DNA of 64,000 nucleotides from Lacipirellula limnantheis (GCF_007746075.1 NZ_CP036339.1:2819786-2883785), one strand, 5' to 3'; shown: positions 1 to 9,433, counted from the first letter of the stretch. The notes: generated by a model not told the origin, from the sequence alone. Translations and numbers: made by a program.

Positions 1-540
1 CAGCTGGCTGACTCGTCCGGCGGTCAGCCGACAGAGCTCCGCGACGGCGCTCGTCCGTTCCCCCTGCGCCAGCGCGTGGACCACGCGCTGATCACGACGG
101 GAGAGCGAACCGTACCACTGGCTGAAGTCAATCCGCAGCGCCGCCATCTCCGCGGGACTTGCCCGTCGGTAGTCGCTAATGGACTGGGCGATCGAGTCGA
201 TCGGTTCGGTGCGACAGCCGCGCAGCCGGCATTTCACCGAGCCGACGTCCGCCGCGTTGTCACGGCTTCCGGTCAAGCGCCCGGATCGATAACGCCGCAC
301 GCCGTAACGGGCCAACGGCGTGGCGTAGCCGAGCTTCGCTCGACCCGCCTGCGCCAGCCCGGCATAGGCGACCGCAGCCGAAGCGATGACCGTTTGGATC
401 GCCTCTTCGCGTTCTTCGGGGGCCAGTTCACGGAAGGCGATTCGTGCGTAGCGCCGGATCGTCGGCAGCATCTGGACGAACGAGGCTTGCCAGGGGAGGG
501 GAGGGGCGTCATCAGCAGCGACGATTGCTGAGCAGTTCAT
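1..540 (-). CDS. Sigma-70-like regulatory protein, 3' end beyond window
   Basis: The reading frame is open from an ATG at 538-540 to the left edge (180 codons, no stop), so the C-terminus is missing. The N-terminal part reads like the short planctomycete proteins with WQASFVQMLP and IRRYARIAFR motifs followed by an acidic stretch (LAPEEREEAI). The visible end (SRRDQRVVHALAQGE, then RLTAGRVSQL) looks like the helix-turn-helix of sigma-70 region 4. By family resemblance it is a DNA-binding, sigma-like regulator, but the class is mostly annotated as hypothetical. No sigma region 2 promoter-melting motif is obvious, so it may be a regulator rather than a true sigma factor. Its leader carries a long hairpin at 564-616. 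It is transcribed away from the rest of the window. Confidence 0.7.
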   Translation of the reverse strand, partial: MNCSAIVAADDAPPLPWQASFVQMLPTIRRYARIAFRELAPEEREEAIQTVIASAAVAYAGLAQAGRAKLGYATPLARYGVRRYRSGRLTGSRDNAADVGSVKCRLRGCRTEPIDSIAQSISDYRRASPAEMAALRIDFSQWYGSLSRRDQRVVHALAQGERTSAVAELCRLTAGRVSQL

Positions 541-563
541 GGGACGTTCCTTTCCAAAGGGAC

Positions 564-616
564 CGCCCCTGTCGAGGGCGGTCGTGTGAGGTACACAACC
601 GCCCTCGCGACAGGCG
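564..616 (-). promoter_or_regulatory. Long imperfect hairpin in the leader of the sigma-like gene
   Basis: Arms 564-587 and 593-616 are imperfect inverted repeats that pair over about 20 bp around a 5-nt loop, with small bulges. The structure lies 24-76 nt upstream of the ATG at 540 on the minus strand, so it would fold in the 5' leader if transcription starts above 616. It could be a regulatory leader structure, an operator palindrome, or a terminator for transcription from the other side. There is no long U tract on either strand; a run of five A lies at 624-628. Confidence 0.45.
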
Positions 617-1036
617 AGAGCTCAAAAAGACGGTAAGCAAGCTAGGCAATCGTGAGCGACCAGATGCCTTCGAAGACAACTTTGCGAGAGGTGGATGAGG
701 ATTGCTCTGTTTGAAGGTCCGCAGCTCGGCGTCGCGTCGAACCGACTATCCTCGCCGTCGGTGTCAGATGCCACGCGCCGGGGCGTACGCACCGCAGCAA
801 GTCGACAGAGATGTCGAGCGGAGGCCGATGAAGACCTTTACCGTCGCAAGCAGTGTTAACCGATGGGCTGCAATGATTCCTGCCCCGTTTTTGCCGTCGA
901 TTTAGCGGCGGCAGAATGCGTTGGCACAGAAGAATCGGGGACTTCTAGCACATCCGGAATTCCCACCCATGCCAGGGGAGGTCGCTGAGGCGCCGCTCGT
1001 AAGCCGCAATCCGAACGAGGAGCCTGGTCGACCGAC
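617..1036. other. Intergenic stretch, no gene recognised
   Basis: Short open frames occur here on both strands, but none has a plausible ribosome binding site, recognisable motif or convincing composition. Together with the transposase-like tail that follows, this looks like eroded DNA between the sigma-like gene and the ThuA gene. Confidence 0.4.
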
Positions 1037-1128
1037 GTCAACACCACCCAGCGCGGCGTCGACTGGCGATGAAAGTCAAAGACGCCCGCGGTAAACTCAA
1101 GTCCCTCGACCCGAAAATCAAGTTGTGA
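1037..1128 (+). pseudogene. Remnant of a transposase C-terminus (IS630-like)
   Basis: Two frames put together read VNTTQRGVDW, a one-base frame change, then MKVKDARGKLKSLDPKIKL and a TGA at 1126-1128. This resembles the C-terminal end of IS630-family DDE transposases, in which a TT-R--DW-- segment is followed by an ARxKLKxLYP ending. Only about 30 codons remain and the frame is broken, so it is a dead fragment. The family call rests on memory of the motif and is uncertain. Confidence 0.4.
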
Positions 1129-1207
1129 CAGAGCACTAGGGCCCGCCGTCGTTCAAGCAAGCCATGTCGACGGGTAGCCAAGCGCCAACCGATTCATCCA
1201 GGGACCA

Positions 1208-1235
1208 TTCGGCAATAGCCGCTCGAGTGTATACT
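1208..1235 (+). promoter_or_regulatory. Possible sigma-70-type promoter for the ThuA gene
   Basis: TATACT at 1230-1235 matches the -10 consensus at five of six positions. TTCGGC at 1208-1213 is a poor -35 element, 16 bp upstream. It lies about 57 bp before the ATG of the ThuA-like gene. The element is read by eye only; planctomycete promoters are poorly defined. Confidence 0.3.
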
Positions 1236-1291
1236 ATCGCCAGGTTCGCGCGACGCGTCCGCTCACTTCTCTTCCGGAGTCAACGTCTGCC

Positions 1292-2188
1292 ATGAATCGC
1301 CGTCAGCTACTTCTCTCGGCCGCGGCTCTTTCCGCGGGCTTCCAATTCCCCTGGCGGCAAGCGCTAGCAGGGGCCAGCCCCCGCCATCGCATCCTCTTCT
1401 TCACCAAGAGCGCCGGTTTTGAGCACTCGGCCATCAAGCGGGAGGGCGAAACGCTCTCGTACGCCGAACAGACGCTGATCGACCTAGGCAAACAACATGG
1501 CTTCGACGTCCACGCCACCAAAGACGGACGCGTGTTCGACGACGATCTCTCCGTCTACGACGCGGTGGTGTTTTACACCACGGGCGATCTGACGACGGTT
1601 GGCAGCGACATGCATCCGGCCATGTCGGCCGAGGGTAAGAAACGGCTGCTGGCCGCAGTCGCCGACGGCATGGGCTTTGTGGGTTCGCATTGCGCGGCCG
1701 ACACGTTTCATTCCGCTGGTCCGCCGCGGGAAGCTCAAACGGAAGTTGACCCCTACATCGCCATGCTGGGCGGCGAGTTCATCAGCCATGGCCCTCAGCA
1801 GAAGTCGCGGCAGGTCATCAAGTCGGCGAGCTTTCCGGGACTGGCTGAAGCTGCCAGCGACGAAGAGAACTCATTCGCGCTCAACGAAGAATGGTACTCG
1901 TTGAAGAACTTTGCGGACGACCTTCATGTGATCCTGGCGCAGGATACGCAGGGGATGGAAGGCAAAGACTACGAGCGTCCGCCATTCCCGTCGACCTGGG
2001 CCCGTCGCCATGGGAAGGGGCGCGTCTTCTACACTTCGATGGGGCATCGCGAGGATGTTTGGAGCGATCCGACGTTCCAGAAAATATTCCTGGGCGGATT
2101 AGGTTGGGCCATGGGTGACGTCGACGCCGACGTCGAGCCGAATCTCGAGCAGGCGACGCCGGGCGCCAAGGTGATGCCTCCGGCGTAA
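1292..2188 (+). CDS. ThuA-like domain secreted protein
   Basis: 298 residues. The N-terminus MNRRQLLLSAAALSAGF has a twin-arginine-like signal, so export through Tat is likely. The body matches the ThuA-like (trehalose utilisation) fold, a class I glutamine amidotransferase-like domain: ILFFTKSAGFEHSAI near residue 35, YDAVVFYTTGDL near 90, GFVGSHCAADTF near 130, and WARRHGKGRVFYTSMGHRED near 235 before a conserved GGLGWA ending. ThuA-like proteins are common in planctomycetes and usually sit beside PVC-haem dehydrogenases, as here. The biochemical function of most members is unknown; some act in disaccharide metabolism. The next gene starts 45 bp downstream on the same strand, so the two may be cotranscribed. 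The ATG at 1292 begins directly at the signal sequence. Confidence 0.88.
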   Translation: MNRRQLLLSAAALSAGFQFPWRQALAGASPRHRILFFTKSAGFEHSAIKREGETLSYAEQTLIDLGKQHGFDVHATKDGRVFDDDLSVYDAVVFYTTGDLTTVGSDMHPAMSAEGKKRLLAAVADGMGFVGSHCAADTFHSAGPPREAQTEVDPYIAMLGGEFISHGPQQKSRQVIKSASFPGLAEAASDEENSFALNEEWYSLKNFADDLHVILAQDTQGMEGKDYERPPFPSTWARRHGKGRVFYTSMGHREDVWSDPTFQKIFLGGLGWAMGDVDADVEPNLEQATPGAKVMPPA

Positions 2189-2233
2189 AGCAATGGCGGA
2201 GCAAATACCCTATCCCAATGGCGCGAGCCCGTC

Positions 2234-5200
2234 ATGAAGCCGCTACTTGATCGCATCTCCGAGCGTCTGCAGGTCGCGGCGGCTGTCATGGTCGTGGCCG
2301 CCAGTTGGCTGGAACTCGGAGGCGTTGTCCTCGGCGCTGAAGAATTTCGCCCCCGACCCAGCAGCGGCGAACCGAAGCTACTGGTGGCCGAAGATCTCGA
2401 CTTCGACCTCGTGCTGCAGGAACCGCTGGTCGCGAAGCCGCTCTACCTTACGTTTGATGAGCGCGGCAGGCTGTGGGTCGTCGAGTATCGGCAGTATCCT
2501 TGGCCGGCTGGACTGAAACTGCTCAGCCACGACAGCGTGTGGCGGAATATCTACGACCCGCCGTTCGCACCTCCGCCCCCGCACGCCGCTGATTCCCCGT
2601 TTCGAGGGCAGGATCGGATCTCGATCCACGAAGACAGCGACGGGGACGGCCGCTTCGATCAACACAAGGTGTTTCTCGATGGGCTGAATCTGGCGACGGC
2701 GGCTCTTCCTGGTCGAGGCGGCGTCTTCGTACTCAACCCGCCGTATTTGCTGTTCTATGCGGATCGTAATCGCGACGATGTTCCCGATGACGCAAAGCCC
2801 GACGTTCTTCTTTCAGGCTTTGGCTTCGAGGACTCGCACTCCTTGGCGAACAGCCTCCGCTGGGGGCCCGATGGTTGGATTTACGGTACGCAAGGAAGCA
2901 CTGTGAGCAGCAACGTCGTCGTCCACAGCGACGACGGACAACCGCGCGTGGACATGCCCGCAATTCGCACTATGGGGCAGAACGTCTGGCGTTATCATCC
3001 GGAAAGACGCCGGTACGAAGTCTTCGCCGAAGGGGGCGGCAATGCGTTCGGCGTCGAGATCGACGCCGCGGGCCGAATTTACTCCGGACACAACGGCGGG
3101 GACACGCGAGGGTTTCACTACTTGCCCGGCGGCTACTGGCAGAAAACGTTCGCGAAACATGGTCAGCTCTCCAATCCGTACGCTTTTGACTATCATCGCC
3201 CGATGCGGCACAACGCCGCGCAGCGATTCACGCATACGTTCGCAATTTACGAAGCTGATCAACTGCCACCCCGGTACCGTGGCCGGATGTTCGCTCTTAA
3301 CCCGATCGAGCATTGCATTCCGCTGTGCGAGATCACGCCTGACGGTTCTTCGAGGCAAACGCACGATCTCGGCGAAGTCGTCCGGCCGAGCGAGTCTGAG
3401 CAGGCCGATTGGTTCACGCCGGTCGACATTCAGATCGGCCCTGACGGCGCCCTCTATATCGCCGATTGGCATTCCGCGCAAGCGAACCACTATCACAGCC
3501 ACGAAGGTCAAATCGATCCAAGCATCGGGCGAGTCTACCGACTGCGGGGGGGCGATTACTCGCCTTCAAAGCCCGCCGACTTAGCGTCGTTGACGTCCAG
3601 CGAGTTAGTGGAGCAATGTTTGCGTGATCCCAACCGTTGGCGCCGACAACAGGCGCGACGGATCCTTGGCGATCGTCGCGACCCCGCGATCAGTGCGCGA
3701 CTTTGGGACCTCGTCCGGCTGAACGATGATCAATTGGCGCTAGAGGCGTTATGGGCCCTGGAAGTCTCTATTGGCCTAGACGCCCGGCAGCTCGAGGCCG
3801 CGCTGGCGCACTCCAACGCTGACGTCCGCGGCTGGGCCGCTCAACTGATCGCGGATCGCGACGCCGTTTCGCCGGAGTGCGGCGCCGCACTCTTAATGCT
3901 CGCTAAAAATGAGACCGTGGTGGAAGTCCGCTGCCGTCTGGCCTCCGCCGCCAAACGCCTGCCCGCGGCCCATGGGGTGCCGATTGCATTCGAACTCTCG
4001 CGGCGCACCGAAGACGCCAGCGACGTATACCTGCCGCGAACCATCTGGTGGGCCCTGGAGGCCCACGCCGACCGCCGCGACTTCATCTTCGCCGAACTTC
4101 ACAATGACGAAAATTGGCGCAGCGCAGTTCAAGTCGCCGGTCTGACGATGCCGCAATGTTTCATGAAGCGCTGGGCCATCGCCGGCCGAGGCGACGATCT
4201 GCGATCTTGCGCAGAGCTTCTCGAACTGGCCCCCGACGACGAACAGGTTCGCCTGCTCGTCGCCGTTTTCGCCGCCTCCTTTGAGGGCCGCCCGCTGCCG
4301 CCGCTTCCCGATGCGCTTGCCGCGAAGCTCGCGAGTGTGGGGGGGCCCTTGGCGGAATTGATCGCCGTCCGTCGCCGCGATCCGGCGGCTGTGGCCGCGG
4401 CCATTAAGTCGGCCGCCGATCCGTCGGTGGCCGATGATCGGCGCATCGCGCTGATCAACGCTCTTGGCGATGCGGGGGCGGCTCCGCAGGATGCCCTTCC
4501 GATGCTGACGGATCGGCTGACGCAAGCAGATTCGCCGAGCGTCAAATGCGCGGCAATCAACGCGCTATTGCGTTATGGCGAGGCTGATTCGGGCCGGGCG
4601 ATGCTTGCCGCTTGGCCACAGCTCGATCCGTCGACGCGCCTCGTCGCCATTCACGCCCTCAGCAGTCGACGCGAATGGATCGACGAGCTCCTGGCCGCCG
4701 TCGAGCACGATACAGTGGATAGATCGCTTCTGGACGCCGATCTCATTGCCCGCATGAGACGAGTCGCCGATAGCCCGCGCCGGCTGCAACTCGATCAGCT
4801 CTTCCCGCGCAGCGACGTCAAACTCTCCGACATCGACGCGCGCGTTGAAGAGGTCACGTCCATCGTCAAGGGCGGAGTGGGCTCGCCGCTCGCGGGCAAG
4901 GACCTGTACGAAGGAAAGCTCGCTTGCGGCAAATGCCATCGGCTCTTCGGCCAAGGAGGGGATCTGGGGCCGGAACTTACCGCCTACAACCGCGCGAACG
5001 TCGGACGCATGGCGCTTGCCGTCGTCCATCCGAACGCCGAGATTCGCGAAGGATTCGAGACCTACACGGCGATCACGGACGACGGTCGCGCGCTCTCGGG
5101 CTTCAAGGTCGAACAAACTCCCGAGTCGTTGGTGCTGCGCGGGGTCGATGGACAGCTGCACTATATTCGACAAGACGAAATTGAAGAGATGGGGTCTAAC

Positions 5201-5299
5201 GCTGAATCGCTGATGCCGTTGGGACTTCTGGATGGCCTGACCGAAGCAGAGATCCGCGACTTGTTCGCGTATCTTTCCTCCACAACGCCGCCGATGTGA
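2234..5299 (+). CDS. PVC-type haem-binding membrane-bound dehydrogenase with HEAT repeats
   Basis: 1021 residues with an N-terminal signal or anchor (hydrophobic about 14-36). Residues about 50-440 resemble the planctomycete membrane-bound dehydrogenase propeller, with motifs such as GQDRISIHEDSDGDGRFD and GPDGALYIADWHSAQ. Residues about 450-820 are helical HEAT-like repeats. The C-terminal domain holds one c-type haem site, CGKCH at 898-902, followed by the GGDLGPELT motif typical of the PVC-type CxxCH domain. Family members are thought to oxidise sugars or related compounds outside the cytoplasmic membrane and pass electrons to the haem; the substrate here is unknown. It follows the ThuA-like gene by 45 bp. 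The ATG at 2234 fits the signal sequence. Confidence 0.9.
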   Translation: MKPLLDRISERLQVAAAVMVVAASWLELGGVVLGAEEFRPRPSSGEPKLLVAEDLDFDLVLQEPLVAKPLYLTFDERGRLWVVEYRQYPWPAGLKLLSHDSVWRNIYDPPFAPPPPHAADSPFRGQDRISIHEDSDGDGRFDQHKVFLDGLNLATAALPGRGGVFVLNPPYLLFYADRNRDDVPDDAKPDVLLSGFGFEDSHSLANSLRWGPDGWIYGTQGSTVSSNVVVHSDDGQPRVDMPAIRTMGQNVWRYHPERRRYEVFAEGGGNAFGVEIDAAGRIYSGHNGGDTRGFHYLPGGYWQKTFAKHGQLSNPYAFDYHRPMRHNAAQRFTHTFAIYEADQLPPRYRGRMFALNPIEHCIPLCEITPDGSSRQTHDLGEVVRPSESEQADWFTPVDIQIGPDGALYIADWHSAQANHYHSHEGQIDPSIGRVYRLRGGDYSPSKPADLASLTSSELVEQCLRDPNRWRRQQARRILGDRRDPAISARLWDLVRLNDDQLALEALWALEVSIGLDARQLEAALAHSNADVRGWAAQLIADRDAVSPECGAALLMLAKNETVVEVRCRLASAAKRLPAAHGVPIAFELSRRTEDASDVYLPRTIWWALEAHADRRDFIFAELHNDENWRSAVQVAGLTMPQCFMKRWAIAGRGDDLRSCAELLELAPDDEQVRLLVAVFAASFEGRPLPPLPDALAAKLASVGGPLAELIAVRRRDPAAVAAAIKSAADPSVADDRRIALINALGDAGAAPQDALPMLTDRLTQADSPSVKCAAINALLRYGEADSGRAMLAAWPQLDPSTRLVAIHALSSRREWIDELLAAVEHDTVDRSLLDADLIARMRRVADSPRRLQLDQLFPRSDVKLSDIDARVEEVTSIVKGGVGSPLAGKDLYEGKLACGKCHRLFGQGGDLGPELTAYNRANVGRMALAVVHPNAEIREGFETYTAITDDGRALSGFKVEQTPESLVLRGVDGQLHYIRQDEIEEMGSNAESLMPLGLLDGLTEAEIRDLFAYLSSTTPPM

Positions 5300-5392
5300 A
5301 GCCTCGCCGATCGCGAGCGATCGCGTGCGTCGCCAGTCGCTAACTTGCCCTGCAATCCTGAAAACTAACTGACTTTTTGGAGTTCCTGGCCG

Positions 5393-6421
5393 ATGAGCAG
5401 CCGCGAAACCATCATGACATTTCTCGTACTCTGCGGGGCGTTGTCGCTGGCGCCGGCCGGAGCTCACGCGGAGCCGATCGGCCGTCCGGTGAAGGTCTCG
5501 GCGATTGCCATTGGCTTCGGCGGAGAATGGGAAGCCAAAATGAAGTTGGCGAGCGAACACCTCGAAGTTGCCGGGAGTCGTCAGGTCGACATCGCGTGCC
5601 TGCCGGAGGAGTTCGCGGGATTGGAGGCCGAGCCGCTGACCGGCCGCACCACCAAAGCGATTGGCGCGCTCGCGAAAAAGCATCGCATGTGGGTCGTCTG
5701 CCCCATTCGCGAGCAGGCTCCCGACGGAAAACAGTTCAACACGGCCGTCCTCCTCGATCGAGAGGGTGAGATCGCCGGGTACTACCGCAAAGTTTTCGTC
5801 TTCTGGGACGAAGATCTGCATGCCAGCGACGAGGGGGTGAAAACGTTCGACACGGACTTTGGCCGAATCGCGCTGCTCACTTGCTTTGACGCTAACTTTG
5901 ACGAAGTGTGGCAGAGCGCCGAGCGGCAGGGGGCCGAGATCGTTCTGTGGCCGAGCGCGTACGCCGGCGGCATTCCCCTCAACGGTTACGCGATGATTCA
6001 CAATTACGCGATCGTCGCCGTCGGGCGGGGGAACATCATCGATGTCATGGGACGCGATCTGGAAGAGGTCGAATCTCCGCTGCCGCAGCAGTTTATCGCG
6101 ACGATCGACCTCGACACCACCATCGTGCACTCGGATTTCAACGGCGAGAAAGTCAGCGCGCTGTTGAAGAAGCACCAGGGCGAAATTGAAGAGATCGCCG
6201 AGTTGGGGAAATTCGAAGGATGGCACGTTCTCAAGGCAACCGCCCCAGGCGTTTCGGCTCGCGCTGCTTGCCGAGAGTTTGAGCTTGAGACGCTACGAGA
6301 GTATCGACAGCGCAGTCGCCGGGAGATCAACGAGCGACGTGTGGAAGGCAAGAGGATCAACCTCAAGCCCCAGACGCCAGACGGCTCGCCCGTGGCAAGC
6401 GAGCAGCAGACGCCAAACTGA
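5393..6421 (+). CDS. Secreted carbon-nitrogen hydrolase (nitrilase family)
   Basis: 342 residues. The signal peptide spans about residues 7-26 (MTFLVLCGALSLAPAGAHAE). The nitrilase catalytic triad is visible: Glu72 in LPEEFAG, Lys133 in GYYRKVF and Cys164 in LLTCFDANFDE. Family members hydrolyse non-peptide C-N bonds of nitriles, amides or carbamoyl compounds; the substrate cannot be read from the sequence. The protein continues about 80 residues beyond the core with a charged, probably disordered tail. It lies 93 bp after the PVC-haem dehydrogenase on the same strand. A second ATG seven codons in would also give a good signal peptide, so the start could be either. Confidence 0.88.
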   Translation: MSSRETIMTFLVLCGALSLAPAGAHAEPIGRPVKVSAIAIGFGGEWEAKMKLASEHLEVAGSRQVDIACLPEEFAGLEAEPLTGRTTKAIGALAKKHRMWVVCPIREQAPDGKQFNTAVLLDREGEIAGYYRKVFVFWDEDLHASDEGVKTFDTDFGRIALLTCFDANFDEVWQSAERQGAEIVLWPSAYAGGIPLNGYAMIHNYAIVAVGRGNIIDVMGRDLEEVESPLPQQFIATIDLDTTIVHSDFNGEKVSALLKKHQGEIEEIAELGKFEGWHVLKATAPGVSARAACREFELETLREYRQRSRREINERRVEGKRINLKPQTPDGSPVASEQQTPN

Positions 6422-6607
6422 CAATTGTTGCCGTGCGCACTGACGGCCGACGTTTGGGTGGACTGGCGCCGAGCGGGCGTCCCCTGAGACTTCGCGTATG
6501 GCGTCTTGCGATGTCCAGTTGATTTGGTGGCCGCATGTGCAACCCGCAATGTGACGGCGCGCGGCTTGCCGAAAGGCGATGGGGAAAATTGTTCGGCAAC
6601 TCGCCCG

Positions 6608-9004
6608 TTACTCCGCTCGCTCGATCACCAGGTAGGTCATCCCCTTGGCGGGAACCGTCACGTCGACGATTCCCTGGCCTTGACCATCGAGCCGTATCGT
6701 CTGCGTCGCATCGTCGACGCCCCGCACGCGCGCTCGGTCCACGAGTCCCGTGTAATAGAGCGGCAGTCGAATCTTTCGCGTCAGGGCGACTTCCAGAGGA
6801 TTGTGGAAGACGGCGAGTCCGCGCTCGGGCAAGCGGTGATTGACGTGCACAAGAAAATCGACGTCGCGGCCGTCGGGGCGACGCCCATGAATGACGTCTG
6901 ACTCAAGAATCGCGCGGTGCTGCTTGAACCAGGCGACCCAGCGGGAGACCATCTGTTGGGTCGCCGGAGTGTCGTAGAGTCGCGGTCCGCGCAGACAGGC
7001 CTGAACGCCGGCGCTGAGGCAGTTGACGAGGTGCCTTTCGTAGTCATCTCGATGTTCATCCAGCGGTTCAATGGTCGCCGCCGCGCCGCCGCCATGATAT
7101 TCAGTCAGCGGGACGAACATCCAACCCATCGATGGCGTTTTAGTCCACGTGCCGTCGTAGATATTTTGGCGGGCGTGAATGAGCTGCTGGGCGCGGGGCA
7201 GCGACCAGTTTGTTTCGCGATATCCCATGCCGGTCTTGCTGCCCCCGGACAGAAAGTAGTAGTCGGGCTGATTGACGTAGATGCCGCGAGCACGGCACCA
7301 GGAGTAGAGATTCTTGCTCGTCTGCCACTGCGTCCATTGCGAGTCTTCGAGTCCGCGGTGTCCCGGGTGGTTGGTCGACGCGCACAGGTCGCCGGGGTAC
7401 GGTCCGTCGTGCTCCAACAGGTCGAGGTCAGTGTTTTCGAGGAACTCCTTGATGCGCGCCTCGTACTGCCGTCCCCACTCGCTGCCAAAGCAGGGCGCGT
7501 TGCCGAAAATGGCCCCGCCCGTCCGACCGGTCTCCGGATTGATGACGTCGTTATGCTCGTCGATCTGCCGACTGCTGAAGAGTGAATAGCCCCCGACTTG
7601 GACGCCGCGCGCGTGCGCATACTCGACGTCTTCTCGGATCTTGGCGACGTAGGCGGGGGTCGTGTCCTCCATGTTCAGGCCGCTGCCGAAGGTGTAAATG
7701 ATCATCTCGAAGCCGACTTCGGCGCATTGGTCGACGGCCGCGCGGAACGACGTCCGCTCTGAGTCGCGCACATGCATCATCAAGGGATTTTCAGTCGTCC
7801 AGGGCGCTAAGGTCCGCCAGGTGCGGCGTAGCGTCAGGCCCTGGCGTTCTCTGTCAGACGAGTCTTGCAGCACCAGAAATACCCGAAACGACTCCAAGGA
7901 CGCGCCGGGGGCCACGTCGACGCCCGGACCCGTCGGAGCTCGGCATGCCAAGAGGCATGGCGTCTTGAGGGCGTAGTTGACCTGCGTTTGATAGAGCGGA
8001 TCCGCTTCCCACTGGGCGACTCGATTGGCAGACCGAGGGTCCATGCCATGAAACATGTAGTCGCTCAGGACGTCGATCGGCGGTCGCTGCCACGTCCCCT
8101 CCGGCTTCTCATCGACGATCGATTCTCCTTCGACGGCCGCCAAGAGTTCCGTGGTCAGCGAATCGATCCGAATCGAACGCGGGGAACTGTTCGTGATCGT
8201 GAGGCATTTACAGATAACCGGGATGCCAGCATAGATCTCGTAGCGAACGTCCACGGACACGCCTTTTACCGCCGCGTCGACGCCCTCGAAATGCAACACG
8301 ACCGCCGCCCCTTTGGGAGGCCACGGATGCTCTTCCGCGTGACGGGTGCGCTTCCAGGCGAACGGTGTGTGGATGTCGGAAGTCGTAAATCCCGTTAACG
8401 TGAACGGAGAACGACCTTGGTCGCCGGCCGAGGGCGTCGCGCCATCGCTGGTCGGCCCAGGGGCGCCGGTCCGCGCCGGAGGCTCGTCGCTCAACCGGTC
8501 TGCGGCGTCGGCCATCAAGTAGGCGTGATTCTCTTGGCCTGCGGCGCCGCCGATCCGCCACGGTTGTCCGTCAACGGTGACCAGCGCTTCGGGACGGACG
8601 CTTCTCAGCAGTGAAGCGCCCGTGCGGTGGTCGTCCAGGGCTATCGTCGCCGCGTACGGCGAGAGCCGAATGGTGCGTCGGATCAGTCCGTTGTCCAGAA
8701 TCAGATCACGGGATTGTTCATCGCGATAGATTCCCGCCGCGAGCGGCTTGTCCGAAAGTAGCCAGTCATGTTCGCAGAAGAGCAGCGGCGGAGGCGCCAA
8801 AGGGAGCGACTCCAGCGCGGCCGTCGCTCCAGACGCTCGGCAGCAAAAACTGGCTGCAAGTAGCAAAGTGGCGAAGACGCAGCGGACGGTACGACTTGAC
8901 GGGCGGCGTCTGCGAGACGCAAGGGCTATCCTCGTCGCAAGCCCGCAAGCGCGACTCAGCGTTGGCAGAGGGAGTCTTTCGGCGGTTGCAGCGGCAACTG
9001 GCAT
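6608..9004 (-). CDS. Large secreted glycoside hydrolase, alpha-galactosidase-like
   Basis: 798 residues. A basic N-terminal stretch of about 40 residues precedes a hydrophobic segment (CVFATLLLAASFCC), consistent with a long signal peptide. The region to about 350 looks like the beta-rich N-terminal domain of GH36/GH27-like enzymes. The middle (about 395-640) reads as a barrel with GFEMIIYTFGSGLNMED, HARGVQVGGYSLFSSRQ, LDLLEHDGPYPGD and GIYVNQPDYYFLSGG. Asp in LEHDGPYPGD and Asp in NQPDYYF are candidate catalytic acids (inference). The C-terminus ends in a small beta domain (PAKGMTYLVIERAE). Such proteins in planctomycetes are usually annotated as hypothetical or alpha-galactosidase. It is divergent from the next gene and probably acts on extracellular polysaccharide. 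The start at 9004 is uncertain because no other ATG lies near the signal. Confidence 0.65.
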   Translation of the reverse strand: MPVAAATAERLPLPTLSRACGLATRIALASRRRRPSSRTVRCVFATLLLAASFCCRASGATAALESLPLAPPPLLFCEHDWLLSDKPLAAGIYRDEQSRDLILDNGLIRRTIRLSPYAATIALDDHRTGASLLRSVRPEALVTVDGQPWRIGGAAGQENHAYLMADAADRLSDEPPARTGAPGPTSDGATPSAGDQGRSPFTLTGFTTSDIHTPFAWKRTRHAEEHPWPPKGAAVVLHFEGVDAAVKGVSVDVRYEIYAGIPVICKCLTITNSSPRSIRIDSLTTELLAAVEGESIVDEKPEGTWQRPPIDVLSDYMFHGMDPRSANRVAQWEADPLYQTQVNYALKTPCLLACRAPTGPGVDVAPGASLESFRVFLVLQDSSDRERQGLTLRRTWRTLAPWTTENPLMMHVRDSERTSFRAAVDQCAEVGFEMIIYTFGSGLNMEDTTPAYVAKIREDVEYAHARGVQVGGYSLFSSRQIDEHNDVINPETGRTGGAIFGNAPCFGSEWGRQYEARIKEFLENTDLDLLEHDGPYPGDLCASTNHPGHRGLEDSQWTQWQTSKNLYSWCRARGIYVNQPDYYFLSGGSKTGMGYRETNWSLPRAQQLIHARQNIYDGTWTKTPSMGWMFVPLTEYHGGGAAATIEPLDEHRDDYERHLVNCLSAGVQACLRGPRLYDTPATQQMVSRWVAWFKQHRAILESDVIHGRRPDGRDVDFLVHVNHRLPERGLAVFHNPLEVALTRKIRLPLYYTGLVDRARVRGVDDATQTIRLDGQGQGIVDVTVPAKGMTYLVIERAE

Positions 9005-9433
9005 GTTGAGATGATCTCCACGGGATTCCGGAGGCGAGCTGCGGTTGAGGCATGGTGCGCTGGCCTCGCCCTGTTGACAGCGACGCGCGCCGAACCGACT
9101 TCACTTCAGGCCACGACGGCTGCCGGTTGACCTGCCGCTGTTCGGTTCGTTTGCCTCTTGTTCTGCTGGAGCGAACAAGGACGCGACGTAGTCCGGCGCG
9201 ACGTGGCCTTGGGGCGGGACAGGTGAACCAGTACGACCTTAGTAGGCGTTGCCAGATCGCTGAAGTCAAGCTGCTCGCCCACGAGTGGAGGCAACGGTCA
9301 GCTACGCACCTTCGGCTTGCCGGCGGACCTGCGCCTCCTGCGGCAGAGCGTAAGATTAGATTGACATGCACCAAGGACAGCGGAAAGGATGTAAGATGAG
9401 TCGCCTTAACCCCGACGATGTTTGGCGAGTGAA
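9005..9433. other. Divergent intergenic region, no gene
   Basis: About 430 bp between the divergent hydrolase (-) and the unknown secreted protein (+). It should hold both promoters, but no clear -10/-35 pair or operator could be read. Open frames here have no motif or ribosome site and are rejected. Confidence 0.45.

Noticed and set aside
2813-3511. 232-codon minus-strand frame
   Set aside because: Antisense shadow of the PVC-haem dehydrogenase propeller.
4565-6226. 553-codon minus-strand open frame
   Set aside because: It lies antisense to the PVC-haem dehydrogenase end and the nitrilase, both well supported. Long antisense frames are expected from the GC-rich third codon position, and it shows no domain.
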